From contig JBCBQC010000049.1 in assembly GCA_039820405.1 (NCBI GenBank), positions 1-46,918 of the forward strand: a DNA stretch of 46,918 bases, given 5' to 3'. Source of the stretch: CALLVY01 sp937899855. Its GTDB lineage: Bacteria > Bacteroidota > Bacteroidia > Chitinophagales > Saprospiraceae. The translations under genes and the position numbers were made by a program. This document shows positions 1-8,048 of the stretch, piece by piece. The notes below the pieces were generated by a model. The model ran no database searches, was not told the origin of the DNA, and saw nothing but the letters and a program-made list of their open reading frames with translations. Each line of letters begins with the position of its first letter. The first letter of the stretch is position 1.

Positions 1-79
1 CGCGACGCTTTTGGCAACGAAGTAGGAGCGCAAATGAACCTGCCGCAGCCCGAAGTATATTTTTGAGATGGCTTCTAAA
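1..79 (+). repeat. Partial copy of the intergenic repeat also found at 7851-8043
   Basis: This stretch is nearly identical to the reverse complement of about 7851-7957. Both contain the block GCGACGCTTTTGGCAACGAA, then a CTGCCGCAGCCC block, and end in AAGTATATTTTTGAGATG followed by gCTTCTAAAA or aCTTCTAAAA. This copy lacks about 29 bases between CAGCCC and AAGTATAT that the other copy has. The repeat ends one base before the likely start codon of the next gene, so it supplies that gene's entire visible upstream region. The window edge cuts it on the left, so whether the rest of the element lies outside is unknown. Confidence 0.8.
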
Positions 80-730
80 ATGAAACGCCGAATTTTTATG
101 CAACGACTGAGCTGGGGAGGATTGGCCGCAACGGCTCTTCCCCAGTTGGGCCTGGCGCAGTGGATGCTACCCGGAACTTCCGGTGAGCGCATCCTGCTGG
201 CGGAGGCCGCTCCCCAAATCCGGCACGGGATTCTCCAATTCCCGTCCGCCACGGAGGGGGCCGCGAGCTTCCCGCTGCGTTGGCTGCTTCAGGTACAGCG
301 CAACGTCTTTTTTCAAAATGGCTTTCGGGCCAATGCCCACGATGATTTGGAGATCACCTCCATCCTACTGAACCGCGCCGCGGGCGACGAACCGGCCACC
401 TACTCCTCCCTGCAAATCCAACTGGGGGAGCAGCGGACCCAACTGTTGCTGGACGAACGAAACTGGTCGGTACCGGTGGCACGTACGGAAGCCCAATTGG
501 AAACGGCTCCCGGCCTGCCGGATTTGTGGGTCGTACAGCCGGAAGCGGGGACGGTTTGGCAGGGGGAATGGCCGGTAGCCAGCGAGCTCTTTGTACAGGT
601 GCTGCGCGGACGGATCCGCTGCGAGGATCAGTGGCTGACGCCCGATACGGCCCTGGTGCTCAAGGGGCGGCGGCGCTTGCGGGTGAAGGCCAGTATGGCG
701 AGTAGGCTGCTGGTATTGGGGCGGAGCTAG
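80..730 (+). CDS. Exported protein of unknown function, possible cupin-like C-terminus
   Basis: I do not recognise the family. The N-terminus reads MKRRIFMQRLSWGG followed by a hydrophobic Ala/Leu stretch ending GLAQ. That resembles a signal peptide, and the RR could suit a Tat-type signal, although no strict twin-arginine motif is present. The last 50 residues (FVQVLRGRIRCEDQW onward) alternate short strands around Gly and look like one half of a cupin barrel, as in pirin or HutD-like proteins; this is only a suggestion. An upstream ATG at 68 adds four residues (MASK), but those codons belong to the repeat that covers 1-79, so I prefer 80. The gene ends 7 bases before the end of the convergent gene at 738. 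Confidence 0.6.
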   Translation: MKRRIFMQRLSWGGLAATALPQLGLAQWMLPGTSGERILLAEAAPQIRHGILQFPSATEGAASFPLRWLLQVQRNVFFQNGFRANAHDDLEITSILLNRAAGDEPATYSSLQIQLGEQRTQLLLDERNWSVPVARTEAQLETAPGLPDLWVVQPEAGTVWQGEWPVASELFVQVLRGRIRCEDQWLTPDTALVLKGRRRLRVKASMASRLLVLGRS

Positions 731-737
731 CGCGGCA

Positions 738-1475
738 TCAAAGCAACATCCCACGACTTTGGAGCCGGGCCCGCTGGTCGGGGAGTAGCCACAGGAGGAT
801 CATCGTCAGATCGGGGCTGATGCTGGTGGCCAAACGACGGTCGCTCAGCGCCAGCTCCCCAATGAGTTGGTTGAGTTGATGGATAAAATCCTGGTCAAAG
901 AGGGTTCTTGAAACGATGATTTCCCGGGTCCGATCGGTACGGCGAAGGCGAAAGACTTGCTGGTGGCCCCGGATTTCGGGATGGACTTCGTCAAAGGCGA
1001 CGCTTTGCTGGCTGACTTGGGCGACGAGCTGCAGGAGTTGGACGTAGGCTTCGGGCGTTTCGAAGGCTTCCGGGTCGCGGAAGGGGGTGTGGAGAAAGCT
1101 GTCGGGGGGAAGGAGTTGCTCCAGGGACACGCGGCGATCGAAATAGAATTCGGGCTGGGCGGCGGCGACGGCTCCTTCCCAATCGCTGGGGGTCCAGAAT
1201 TCCTCAAGGCTGGTGGCGACCGCGACGGGATCGGCATCGTCGCCGTGGCGCAGGAGGATGTGCTCCCGGGTGGGGTCCAGGAGGAGCCACTGGTCGTAAG
1301 GTGGGGACTGAATTTGGGCGAAGGGGCGGTAACCCTGGGGGTCCGAAAACAATTCCACCTCATTGGTCAGCAAGCGAAAGCGCCCCCAGGAGTGCGCCTC
1401 GAAAAAAACATTTACCCGGTGAGGGATGTTTTCCAACTGGAGTAGATATTGCTGGTAAGCCTGTTCCAAGTTCAT
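738..1475 (-). CDS. Hypothetical soluble protein, 245 aa
   Basis: No family is recognised. The protein has no signal peptide or membrane segment and is rich in Gln, Asp and Phe. Its composition (LLLDPTREHILLRHGDDADPV, then helices with many Gln and Leu) suggests a mixed alpha/beta cytoplasmic protein. It is transcribed divergently from the DsbA-like gene, with only 24 bases between the two start codons, so the promoter of each must lie partly inside the other gene or be very compact. It converges with the gene at 80-730. Codon use matches the neighbours and the reading frame is long and intact, which supports a real gene. Confidence 0.6.
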   Translation of the reverse strand: MNLEQAYQQYLLQLENIPHRVNVFFEAHSWGRFRLLTNEVELFSDPQGYRPFAQIQSPPYDQWLLLDPTREHILLRHGDDADPVAVATSLEEFWTPSDWEGAVAAAQPEFYFDRRVSLEQLLPPDSFLHTPFRDPEAFETPEAYVQLLQLVAQVSQQSVAFDEVHPEIRGHQQVFRLRRTDRTREIIVSRTLFDQDFIHQLNQLIGELALSDRRLATSISPDLTMILLWLLPDQRARLQSRGMLL

Positions 1476-1499
1476 GGCTCAAAGCTAAGGACAATAATC

Positions 1500-2180
1500 A
1501 TGATGAAAAAACTTCCACTCATAATCGTAACCTTCTTTTTTACCCTCCAACTTATGGCACAAGAAAAAGCGACCCTCATCTACGTCGGCGATCCGATGTG
1601 TTCCTGGTGCTACGGCTTTGCCCCCGAGATCAGCAAGGTCAGGGCACAACTGGGAGATCGCCTGGACTTTCAATTGGTAATGGGCGGCCTCCGGCCGTAC
1701 AACCGGGAAACGATGGCCGATCTGGAAGATTTTTTGGCGCACCACTGGCACGATGTGGAAAAGCGCAGCGGCCAGGTTTTCAATCACGGGATTCTCAAGG
1801 ACCACAGTTTTGTGTACGATACCGAGCCCGCTTCCCGCGCCGTCCTGGTGGTCCGCGAGCTGCGGCCCGAGGCGGCCTTTGAGTTTTTTAAAGCCGTCCA
1901 AAAAGCCTTTTACTTCCACAACCAGGACGTTCACCGGGCGGAAACCTATTTCCCGCTGGTAGCTCCCTACGGCATCAGCGCGGAGGATTTCCAGCGGGCC
2001 TTCGAATCGGAGGAAATGAAGACCAAAATCAAAGCGGATTTTCAATTCGCAGCGGACTTGGGCGTACGGGGCTTTCCCTCGCTGGTACTGAAGCGAGGGG
2101 AGGATTATCTGCTGGTATCAAATGGTTATCTCCGTGCCGAACGCATCCTACAAAGCATCGGTACGATGGTGGAGCCGTAG
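1500..2180 (+). CDS. DsbA-family thiol:disulfide protein with signal peptide
   Basis: The sequence DPMCSWCYGF a few residues after the signal peptide is the CxxC active site of the DsbA/FrnE-like branch of the thioredoxin superfamily. GFPSLV near residue 200 supplies the cis-proline loop that faces the active site. Between them lies the helical insertion expected for DsbA proteins. Residues 1-20 (MMKKLPLIIVTFFFTLQLMA) form a clear signal peptide, so the protein should act in the periplasm; many relatives with the DPMCSWCYGF motif are cytoplasmic, so the export is notable. The start at 1500 (or the adjacent ATG at 1503) is chosen over the ATG at 1449 because it puts the signal peptide at the N-terminus and does not overlap the divergent gene at 738-1475. 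Whether it acts as oxidase or reductase cannot be read from the sequence. Confidence 0.8.
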   Translation: MMKKLPLIIVTFFFTLQLMAQEKATLIYVGDPMCSWCYGFAPEISKVRAQLGDRLDFQLVMGGLRPYNRETMADLEDFLAHHWHDVEKRSGQVFNHGILKDHSFVYDTEPASRAVLVVRELRPEAAFEFFKAVQKAFYFHNQDVHRAETYFPLVAPYGISAEDFQRAFESEEMKTKIKADFQFAADLGVRGFPSLVLKRGEDYLLVSNGYLRAERILQSIGTMVEP

Positions 2181-2204
2181 CGGCTACCGTTCCAAAAAAC
2201 TTCC

Positions 2205-2360
2205 TTATCCCGCACCGGGGCAGCGTTTGCAACGCTTGCCCTTTTTGTATTTCTTACAGCATTTCTTTTTGAGCTTTTTCCCCTCAATAACGGGTAGTGG
2301 AAAGGCTAGACGACCAGGCTGGGAAATCCCCAGCAAGGGTTTTAGGTTGGACTTGATCAT
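2205..2360 (-). CDS. Small Lys/Cys-rich protein ending in a CC...C..C motif
   Basis: This 51-residue reading frame ends with KKCCKKYKKGKRCKRCP, with cysteine spacing CC-x8-C-x2-C embedded in Lys/Arg. I recall short Bacteroidota proteins with this kind of tail annotated as hypothetical, which is why I keep it; it could bind a metal or nucleic acid. An alternative start at 2393 adds 11 residues. It converges with the DsbA-like gene, 24 bases away. The size makes it uncertain, and a homology search for the C-terminal motif would decide. Confidence 0.5.
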   Translation of the reverse strand: MIKSNLKPLLGISQPGRLAFPLPVIEGKKLKKKCCKKYKKGKRCKRCPGAG

Positions 2361-2393
2361 TGTATTATTATTTGGACTAAATTCAAATAACAC

Positions 2394-2766
2394 TCTAAAA
2401 TAAACAGTCCTGACTAATTTTCAAGCCCTGATTGAGTTAAAATCACGAAAAAGCCCCGTAAACTGCCACTCCTCGATGATTAATCATCCCGGCCCACCGG
2501 CTTTCTCCACTCACCGGGGACCGTCTAAGAAGCGTACAGCTCGGGGCTTCCAAAACATTTGGGGCACCGCAGGGCCCTATTCTTTGGTTTTTTGAGCGAA
2601 TACCGCAAGGTAGCTCGGGGTACGCTCCTCCGAAATCCGCAAAACAAATGAAAACTTCTACGTAATTTTACGTAACAAAAGTAGCGCCGGAGCCCAGGCT
2701 TGCCCAAAACTGAGCAACGGGCCGACTGAGCCCCCGGCGCCACTAATACAGACGAATCAGCTTTCC
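2394..2766. other. Intergenic region with inverted repeats, no convincing gene
   Basis: This stretch lies between the small Lys/Cys protein and the TPR histidine kinase. A 72-codon frame on the minus strand (2525-2743) covers much of it, but its composition is low in acidic residues and unlike its neighbours. Two inverted repeats are visible: TACGTAATTTTACGTA near 2660-2675, and a larger imperfect dyad in which GCGCCGGAGCCC near 2683 faces GAGCCCCCGGCGCC near 2728-2741, about 25 bases before the kinase start codon. The second could form a long 5'-leader hairpin. I see no clear promoter match. Confidence 0.4.
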
Positions 2767-4617
2767 ATGTTATCGATTTCCAAGTATCTGAGTACTTTGG
2801 GGCTACTGCTGTATCTGCTCCCGGTCTTTGGCCAAGCGCCCCCCAATGCGGTCCTCGAACAACTCCTCACGGGCGGCAGCGCTTACGAAAAAGCCCAACG
2901 CGTCCAGCAATACGCCCAAAACCTTCCCCTGGAAGAACGCATCCCCCTACTCGAAACCGCCCGGACCCTCCTCCGCGACCGCCAGCTCTGGAGTGGCGAA
3001 GCCGCCATCAACGTCGCCCTCGGCATCGCCCACTACTACGCCGGCGACCTGCCCCGCGCCCTCGAACACTACCAAATGGCCCTCCAACGCTACGAAAGCC
3101 AGGAAGATTGGGCCGGCCTCGGCCGCTGCTACAACGAAATGGCCATTCTGGTCAGCAAACAAAACGACCGCGAACGGGCCCTCGACTACCTCGATCGCTC
3201 GGCCGAATACTGCCGCCGCGGCGGCGACTCCACCGGACTGAGCACCAGCTACGACAACCGCGGCATCGTACTGAGCAAACTCCAACGCTGGGAAGAAGCG
3301 GAGACCAACTACCTCCGGGCCCTGGACATCCGCCAACGCATCGGCGATTCCGTCGGCCTGGGCTACGTCTACAACAACCTCGGCGAAGTCGCTGCCGTCC
3401 GGGGCGACTTCGAACGGGCCATTCAGTGGGTAGAAGCCTCTACCCTGATCCGGCAGTCGCTGGGCGATACCGTGGGTCAGACCATCAACATCACCAATAT
3501 GGGCGAGCTGTACTTCCAACGGGGGCAGTACCGCCAAGCCGCCGAACATTTCGAGCGCAGCCTACAGCAATCGCGCCGCCTCGCCTACCTCGACCTGAGC
3601 CGCTGGAACCTCGAATACGCCTCCAAGTCCTACGCCAAATTAGGGGAAACCGAGCGCGCCCTGGACTACCTCCGGCAGAGCTACGCCCTCCAGGATAGCC
3701 TCCTGTCCGCCGAGCGAATCGCCGAGTTGGCCAAGATGGAGACCCAGTACGAAACCGAGCAAAAAGAACGACAGATTGCCTGGCAACAGGAGGAAATGGC
3801 CCTGCGCCAACAGCAGTACCGGTCCCGCCTCGCCCTGGCCCTGGCCGCCCTATTGGTACTGGCCCTGCTGGGGGCCCTGGCCTTTTTGAACTACCGCCAC
3901 CAACAACGCAGCCAACTCCGCGAAAAACAACTGCGCTTCCAAAGGGAATTGCTGCAGAATACGCTCGATGTACAGGAGCGCGAACGCAAACGCATCGCCA
4001 AGGACCTCCACGACGGGATTGGCCAACAGCTCACGGGCTTAAAAATGGCCTGGCAGCACCTGGAGGAAGGGCTAAACCCCCAACGGCCCCAAGCCCGTCG
4101 GGAACTGCGGGACCTGGGCCAAGTCCTCGATGGTACCGCCCGGGAGGTGCGCGAGCTGTCGCACCGGATGATGCCACGGGCCCTGAGCGAGCTGGGACTC
4201 GTAGCGGCCCTCGAAGACTTACTCGCCACCAGTTTTCGCAACAGTGGTATCCAGGTTGAATGGCAACAACACCGCCTCGACCGGAGCCTACCCGAAGTGG
4301 TGGAAATCAACGTCTACCGGATTTTACAAGAGCTGCTCAACAACATTCTCAAACACGCCGAGGCCACGGAGGTCGACTTGCAGTTGTTGCGGCGGGAGGA
4401 TCAGTTGGTGGTCGTGGTGGAGGATAACGGACGGGGGTTTGCCCCCGATGAGGTGGATCCCCACAGTCAGGGCATGCTCAACATCAATTCGCGGGTCCGG
4501 GCCCTGGATGGTCGGGTCGATTTTAGCAGCGAACCGGGGCGGGGTACGGTCGTCAACCTCCGCATCCCGCTCCGGGCGGCAGCTCCCCCAAATGGGCAGG
4601 AAAGCGGCCCATTGTAA
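2767..4617 (+). CDS. TPR-containing sensor histidine kinase (HisKA_3 type)
   Basis: Residues 1-22 are a signal peptide ending VFGQ. Residues about 30-330 are tetratricopeptide repeats, seen as recurring LGYVYNNLGEVAAVRGD-like units, placed in the periplasm. A single membrane helix lies at about 354-376, followed by a short coiled coil. The HisKA_3 dimerisation domain follows with ERKRIAKDLHDGIGQQL, where His415 is the expected phosphate acceptor. The ATPase domain has its N box at LQELLNNILKHAEAT and G1 box at VEDNGRGF, and ends PGRGTVVNLRIPL. This architecture is common in Bacteroidota and pairs with NarL/LuxR-type regulators. The regulator gene begins 25 bases downstream, so the two form one unit. 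The signal sensed is unknown. Confidence 0.92.
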   Translation: MLSISKYLSTLGLLLYLLPVFGQAPPNAVLEQLLTGGSAYEKAQRVQQYAQNLPLEERIPLLETARTLLRDRQLWSGEAAINVALGIAHYYAGDLPRALEHYQMALQRYESQEDWAGLGRCYNEMAILVSKQNDRERALDYLDRSAEYCRRGGDSTGLSTSYDNRGIVLSKLQRWEEAETNYLRALDIRQRIGDSVGLGYVYNNLGEVAAVRGDFERAIQWVEASTLIRQSLGDTVGQTINITNMGELYFQRGQYRQAAEHFERSLQQSRRLAYLDLSRWNLEYASKSYAKLGETERALDYLRQSYALQDSLLSAERIAELAKMETQYETEQKERQIAWQQEEMALRQQQYRSRLALALAALLVLALLGALAFLNYRHQQRSQLREKQLRFQRELLQNTLDVQERERKRIAKDLHDGIGQQLTGLKMAWQHLEEGLNPQRPQARRELRDLGQVLDGTAREVRELSHRMMPRALSELGLVAALEDLLATSFRNSGIQVEWQQHRLDRSLPEVVEINVYRILQELLNNILKHAEATEVDLQLLRREDQLVVVVEDNGRGFAPDEVDPHSQGMLNINSRVRALDGRVDFSSEPGRGTVVNLRIPLRAAAPPNGQESGPL

Positions 4618-4642
4618 AACAATAAACGACAAGCAGCACCGT

Positions 4643-5299
4643 ATGAAAACCAACACCAAAGTCCTCCTGGTCGATGACCACCAGGTCGTTCTCGACGGCC
4701 TCGAAGCCTTTCTCCACCCTCATTTCGACATTGTCGGGCAGGCCAAAAACGGCCGGGAAGCCATTCGCGCCGTCCGCATCCTCCAGCCCGAGCTGGTCCT
4801 GATGGATATCGACATGCCCGTGATGAATGGAATGGTAGCGGCCCAAGAATTGCGACGGGATTTCCCAGCGCTTAAAATCATCATGCTCTCCCTACATTTT
4901 GAGCAATCGATCATCCGGCATTTGCTCCAGATCGGGGTGGATGGCTACCTGGTGAAGGACTCGGACAAGGCGGAAGTCATTTTTGCCATACAAAGCGTGG
5001 CCGGTGGAAAGCGCTATTTCTCCAGCGCCGTGACGATCGCCCTCAACAGCCCCAACGATGGCTCCGCCGTCGCCAGCACCAACGAGTCGCCCAGCGCCCA
5101 GCTGAGTACGCTCACCGAGCGGGAGATCGAAGTCTTGCGGGCGATTGCCGAGGGCTATTCGAGTAGGGAGATTGGGCAACGGCTTTACATCAGCGCCCGT
5201 ACGGTGGATACCCACCGCAACAACATCATGAAAAAGCTGGGAGTCAACAAGGTCGTGGGCCTCATCAAGTTCGCCATTCTCCATGGCTTGGTGGAGTAA
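4643..5299 (+). CDS. NarL/LuxR-family response regulator
   Basis: The 218-residue protein starts MKTNTKVLLVDDHQ, giving the acidic pair Asp11/Asp12 of a receiver domain. Asp55 in LVLMDIDMPVMNG is the phosphorylation site. The C-terminal 65 residues (LTEREIEVLRAIAEGYSSR, then ISARTVDTHRNNIMKKL) form a GerE/LuxR helix-turn-helix. A longer reading frame from 4244 overlaps the kinase gene in another phase; the start at 4643 is chosen because it begins exactly at the receiver domain and lies 25 bases after the kinase stop. It is almost certainly the partner of that kinase. It converges with the TonB-dependent receptor gene, 12 bases away, and no terminator hairpin is evident between them. Confidence 0.93.
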   Translation: MKTNTKVLLVDDHQVVLDGLEAFLHPHFDIVGQAKNGREAIRAVRILQPELVLMDIDMPVMNGMVAAQELRRDFPALKIIMLSLHFEQSIIRHLLQIGVDGYLVKDSDKAEVIFAIQSVAGGKRYFSSAVTIALNSPNDGSAVASTNESPSAQLSTLTEREIEVLRAIAEGYSSREIGQRLYISARTVDTHRNNIMKKLGVNKVVGLIKFAILHGLVE

Positions 5300-5311
5300 T
5301 GGAGGTCACTT

Positions 5312-7768
5312 TTAGTAAAAACCACCCCCATCACCGCCGTAATTGCCCCGGGGGCGGCCCCGTTTCTTTTTTTGATTGAGGCGGTAGTTGAGGTTGAGGG
5401 AAATCTGTCGCGAGCGCCACTGGAAATCCCCATCCACGCGGAAATTGTCACCTTCGGTAATGTAGCGACGGACACGGGTATTGAACAGGTCACGGGCGTT
5501 GAGGGTGAGGGTCCCCTTGCCGCGGAAGACGTCCAGACTGATCCCCAGGTCGAAATTGTAAATCGCCTTGCGGAGGCCCTGGGTGGTTTCGATGGGGCCG
5601 ATGTAACGAAAACGCAATTGGGAGCTAAAGCCCTTGCCGATGGTCCAGCGGTTGGTGACCTGGGTAGACCAGGAATAGTCGTCGCGGGAGAAGTTTTCCG
5701 AAAAATTACTGCCATCGACGATGGAGCGGAAGAAGTTGAAATCCCCGTTGGTCCGCCACCATTTGGCGAGGGTAAAATTGTAGGTAAATTCCAGTCCAAA
5801 GGCATTTTCGGACAACAGGTTCTCCGGCGTGATGAAGGCCGTGACGTTGCTTTCTACATCCCGGATTCGATCGATTTTCCCATCGGTGTAGCGGTAGTAA
5901 ATGCTGGAGCTGATGGAGCCACTGCCAAAGTATTTGAGGTGGCCCAGTTCGAGGGCGTGGGTAAACTCGGGATTGAGGTCGGGATTGCCCTGAAAAAGGT
6001 TGCGAGCGTCGCTAAAGGTCAAAAAAGAATTGAGGTACCAGAAGCGGGGCCGGGTAATGCGGCGGCTGTAGCTGAACTGTATGGCATTTTGGGCGGGTAG
6101 GTCGTAGGTGAGGTTGGCGCTGGGGAAGAGGTTGAGGAAATCGCGGGGGTTGGTCTCCCCCGTTTTGAGGAGTCGGGTTTGGATATCGGTATATTCCGCC
6201 CGCAAGCCCGCCTGGTAGGAAAACTTCCCGTGTTTGTTGCCCAGGCTCAGGTATACGGCCTGGATGTTTTCGTCGTAAATCAGGCTGTTGGTAAACCGTT
6301 CGAGGGTTTGCCAGCCCTCGTCATTTCGCTCCTCGGTCTTGTAATCGTTGCGAATCTGACGGAGCGAGCCGCGATAACCCGCCTCAAATTTACCCTCCCC
6401 CCCGAAGGGATGAACGTAATCCGCCTTGAGCAGCCATTCGGTATTGCTCTCGTCGATCGAGGTCCGCTGCTGCAAGTTGGGATCCCCACTGGCCAAGTTG
6501 TCGGGATTGAAGTACCGCTCGGTCAGCTCGGAGCTTTCGATCTCCCCACTGCGCTCGTACTGAAAATCGACGGTCAGCTCCTGTCCCTCGCGGTCAAAAG
6601 TACGCCGAAAATTGAGGGAGCCCATACCGTCTTGCTCGTCCTCCAGCTCGTCGTCGCTGCGATCGGTACGGAGGATGAGATTGTCCAAGCTGTTGATAAA
6701 GTCGAGGTATTCCAGTTCCGACAGGTTGTCTTCGTTGCCCAGGCGGTAGGTAAAGGCGGCGGTGAGGGTACTCTTTTTCCCCAAGAAATAATCCGCCCCA
6801 AAGCGAAAGTTATTCGACAAACCCGAGCGGTCAATCCCGCGATTCTGCTGGCTCAAAAAGGTGGTATCCCCGCGAAAAAATTCCTGTACCGACGAGCCAC
6901 CACCGGGATTGTTGTTCCACCGCAAGCCGTAGTTAAAAAACAGGTTGACCGACTCCCGACGGTAGTTCAGGTTGATGGCGGCCCCCAATTGGGCGGGTAC
7001 CCCCACCGTGGCGTCGAAGGAGCCGTTGAGCCCCTTCTTGCGCTCCTTGCGCAGTACGATGTTGATGATACCCGTGGTCCCGGTCGCCTCGTAACGCGCC
7101 GAGGGGTTGGTGATCACTTCCACCCGTTCGATCAGGTTGGAGGGAATGGCGCGGAGGCCATCCGTATCCCCCACCCCAATGAGTCCCGAGGGCTTGCCAT
7201 CGATCAGGATGCGGACGTTGCCACTCCCCCGGAGGGTGACCCCCCCATCGATGTCGACTGCTACGGAGGGAACGTTGTCCAGCAATTCGGCCACCGAGCT
7301 GGTGGTATTGGCCAGGTCCTTACCGACGTTAAATACCTTTTTGTCCAAGGCAAATTGCAGTTCGCTTTTTTCGGCCCGCACCTCCACCTCGGCCAGTACC
7401 TGGGCATCGGGAAGCAGACTTAGCTTCCCCAAATCCGCCATCGTTTTGCCCTTACCCAGATCGATTTGCGGGATGTCGAGGGTCTGGTAGCCCAAAAACT
7501 CGATTCGGGCCCAGTAGCGCCCCGGCCGCGTCTGGATATTGAGCTGACCACTAGCGTCGCTGATGCCACCGGTGACCATACTGCTGTCGCGGAGGGCGTA
7601 GAGGGTGAGGGTAGCGTATTCGAGGGGCCGGCCGGAATCGGCATCGATCACCTGTCCCTTTACCGAGCGTGCGGGAGGGCCTCCCGGTCGGGAGCCGGGT
7701 TGGGCGGAGCCCTTGGTGGTCCAGAGAAAACAGAGGAGTAGGGCAATCAAAGCGTAGCGTTGCTTCAT
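5312..7768 (-). CDS. TonB-dependent receptor-like outer membrane protein
   Basis: The 818-residue protein has, in order: a signal peptide (MKQRYALIALLLCFLWTTKG...AQ), a carboxypeptidase-regulatory-like beta-sandwich (about 35-110, VKGQVIDADSGRPLEYATL), a plug domain (about 130-240, with VTLRGSGNVRILIDGKPS and IERVEVITNPSARYEATG), and a C-terminal beta barrel rich in aromatic alternating strands (PRFWYLNSFLTF, NLFQGNPDLNPEFTHALELG). This matches the Bacteroidota group of TonB-dependent receptors with an OMP_b-brl_3 barrel. No SusD-type partner is adjacent, so a glycan uptake role is not supported; the substrate is unknown. The C-terminal tail is Gly/Arg-rich (RGRPRGNYGGDGGGFY), an odd end for a barrel. 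The start at 7768 is chosen over 7825 to place the signal peptide first. An intergenic repeat lies about 80 bases upstream. Confidence 0.9.
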   Translation of the reverse strand: MKQRYALIALLLCFLWTTKGSAQPGSRPGGPPARSVKGQVIDADSGRPLEYATLTLYALRDSSMVTGGISDASGQLNIQTRPGRYWARIEFLGYQTLDIPQIDLGKGKTMADLGKLSLLPDAQVLAEVEVRAEKSELQFALDKKVFNVGKDLANTTSSVAELLDNVPSVAVDIDGGVTLRGSGNVRILIDGKPSGLIGVGDTDGLRAIPSNLIERVEVITNPSARYEATGTTGIINIVLRKERKKGLNGSFDATVGVPAQLGAAINLNYRRESVNLFFNYGLRWNNNPGGGSSVQEFFRGDTTFLSQQNRGIDRSGLSNNFRFGADYFLGKKSTLTAAFTYRLGNEDNLSELEYLDFINSLDNLILRTDRSDDELEDEQDGMGSLNFRRTFDREGQELTVDFQYERSGEIESSELTERYFNPDNLASGDPNLQQRTSIDESNTEWLLKADYVHPFGGEGKFEAGYRGSLRQIRNDYKTEERNDEGWQTLERFTNSLIYDENIQAVYLSLGNKHGKFSYQAGLRAEYTDIQTRLLKTGETNPRDFLNLFPSANLTYDLPAQNAIQFSYSRRITRPRFWYLNSFLTFSDARNLFQGNPDLNPEFTHALELGHLKYFGSGSISSSIYYRYTDGKIDRIRDVESNVTAFITPENLLSENAFGLEFTYNFTLAKWWRTNGDFNFFRSIVDGSNFSENFSRDDYSWSTQVTNRWTIGKGFSSQLRFRYIGPIETTQGLRKAIYNFDLGISLDVFRGKGTLTLNARDLFNTRVRRYITEGDNFRVDGDFQWRSRQISLNLNYRLNQKKKRGRPRGNYGGDGGGFY

Positions 7769-7850
7769 TGATGAGGCTTGAGTTGTGATCTGAATAGCGG
7801 CCTGCCGTTGGGCCAAAGTACCCATGGGAAACGGGAAGGGGCCCAGAAGG

Positions 7851-8043
7851 TTTTAGAAGTCATCTCAAAAATATACTTTACTGGCGTGAATCTCCTGCGT
7901 CGATTTGGGCTGCGGCAGGGTCATTTTCGCCCCTACTTCGTTGCCAAAAGCGTCGCGTAGCTACAGCTATGCTCCGTTTTGGCGCCTCGTTGGAACGTAA
8001 ATGACCACTCCCTCGCCGGCCAAAACATTTTGAGATGGCTTCT
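7851..8043. repeat. MITE-like intergenic element with terminal inverted repeats
   Basis: The ends are AGAAGTCATCTCAAAA (7855-7870) and TTTTGAGATGGCTTCT (8028-8043), a 16-bp inverted pair with one mismatch. The interior is partly symmetric too: the reverse complement of the left half (GCGACGCTTTTGGC...GGGGCGAAAATGACC) resembles the right half (CTCCGTTTTGGCGCCTCGTTGGAACGTAAATGACC). There is no coding frame. About 80 bases of the left half recur in inverted orientation at 1-79. The right end abuts the stop codon of the gene at 8049. The combination of small size, inverted ends, no gene and a second copy is what a miniature inverted-repeat element would show. A regulatory leader is the alternative, since in both places one end points into the start of a gene. 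Confidence 0.65.
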
Positions 8044-8048
8044 GGAAA

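Noticed and set aside
2525..2743. 72-codon minus-strand frame in the gap before the TPR kinase
   Set aside because: It has almost no acidic residues, no recognisable motif, and it runs through inverted repeats. I treat the region as non-coding.
6179..7423. 414-codon plus-strand open frame inside the TonB-dependent receptor gene
   Set aside because: It is the antisense of a well-supported outer membrane protein. Its translation is rich in Val, Gly and Ile and has no family motif. Long antisense frames are expected in GC-rich genes.
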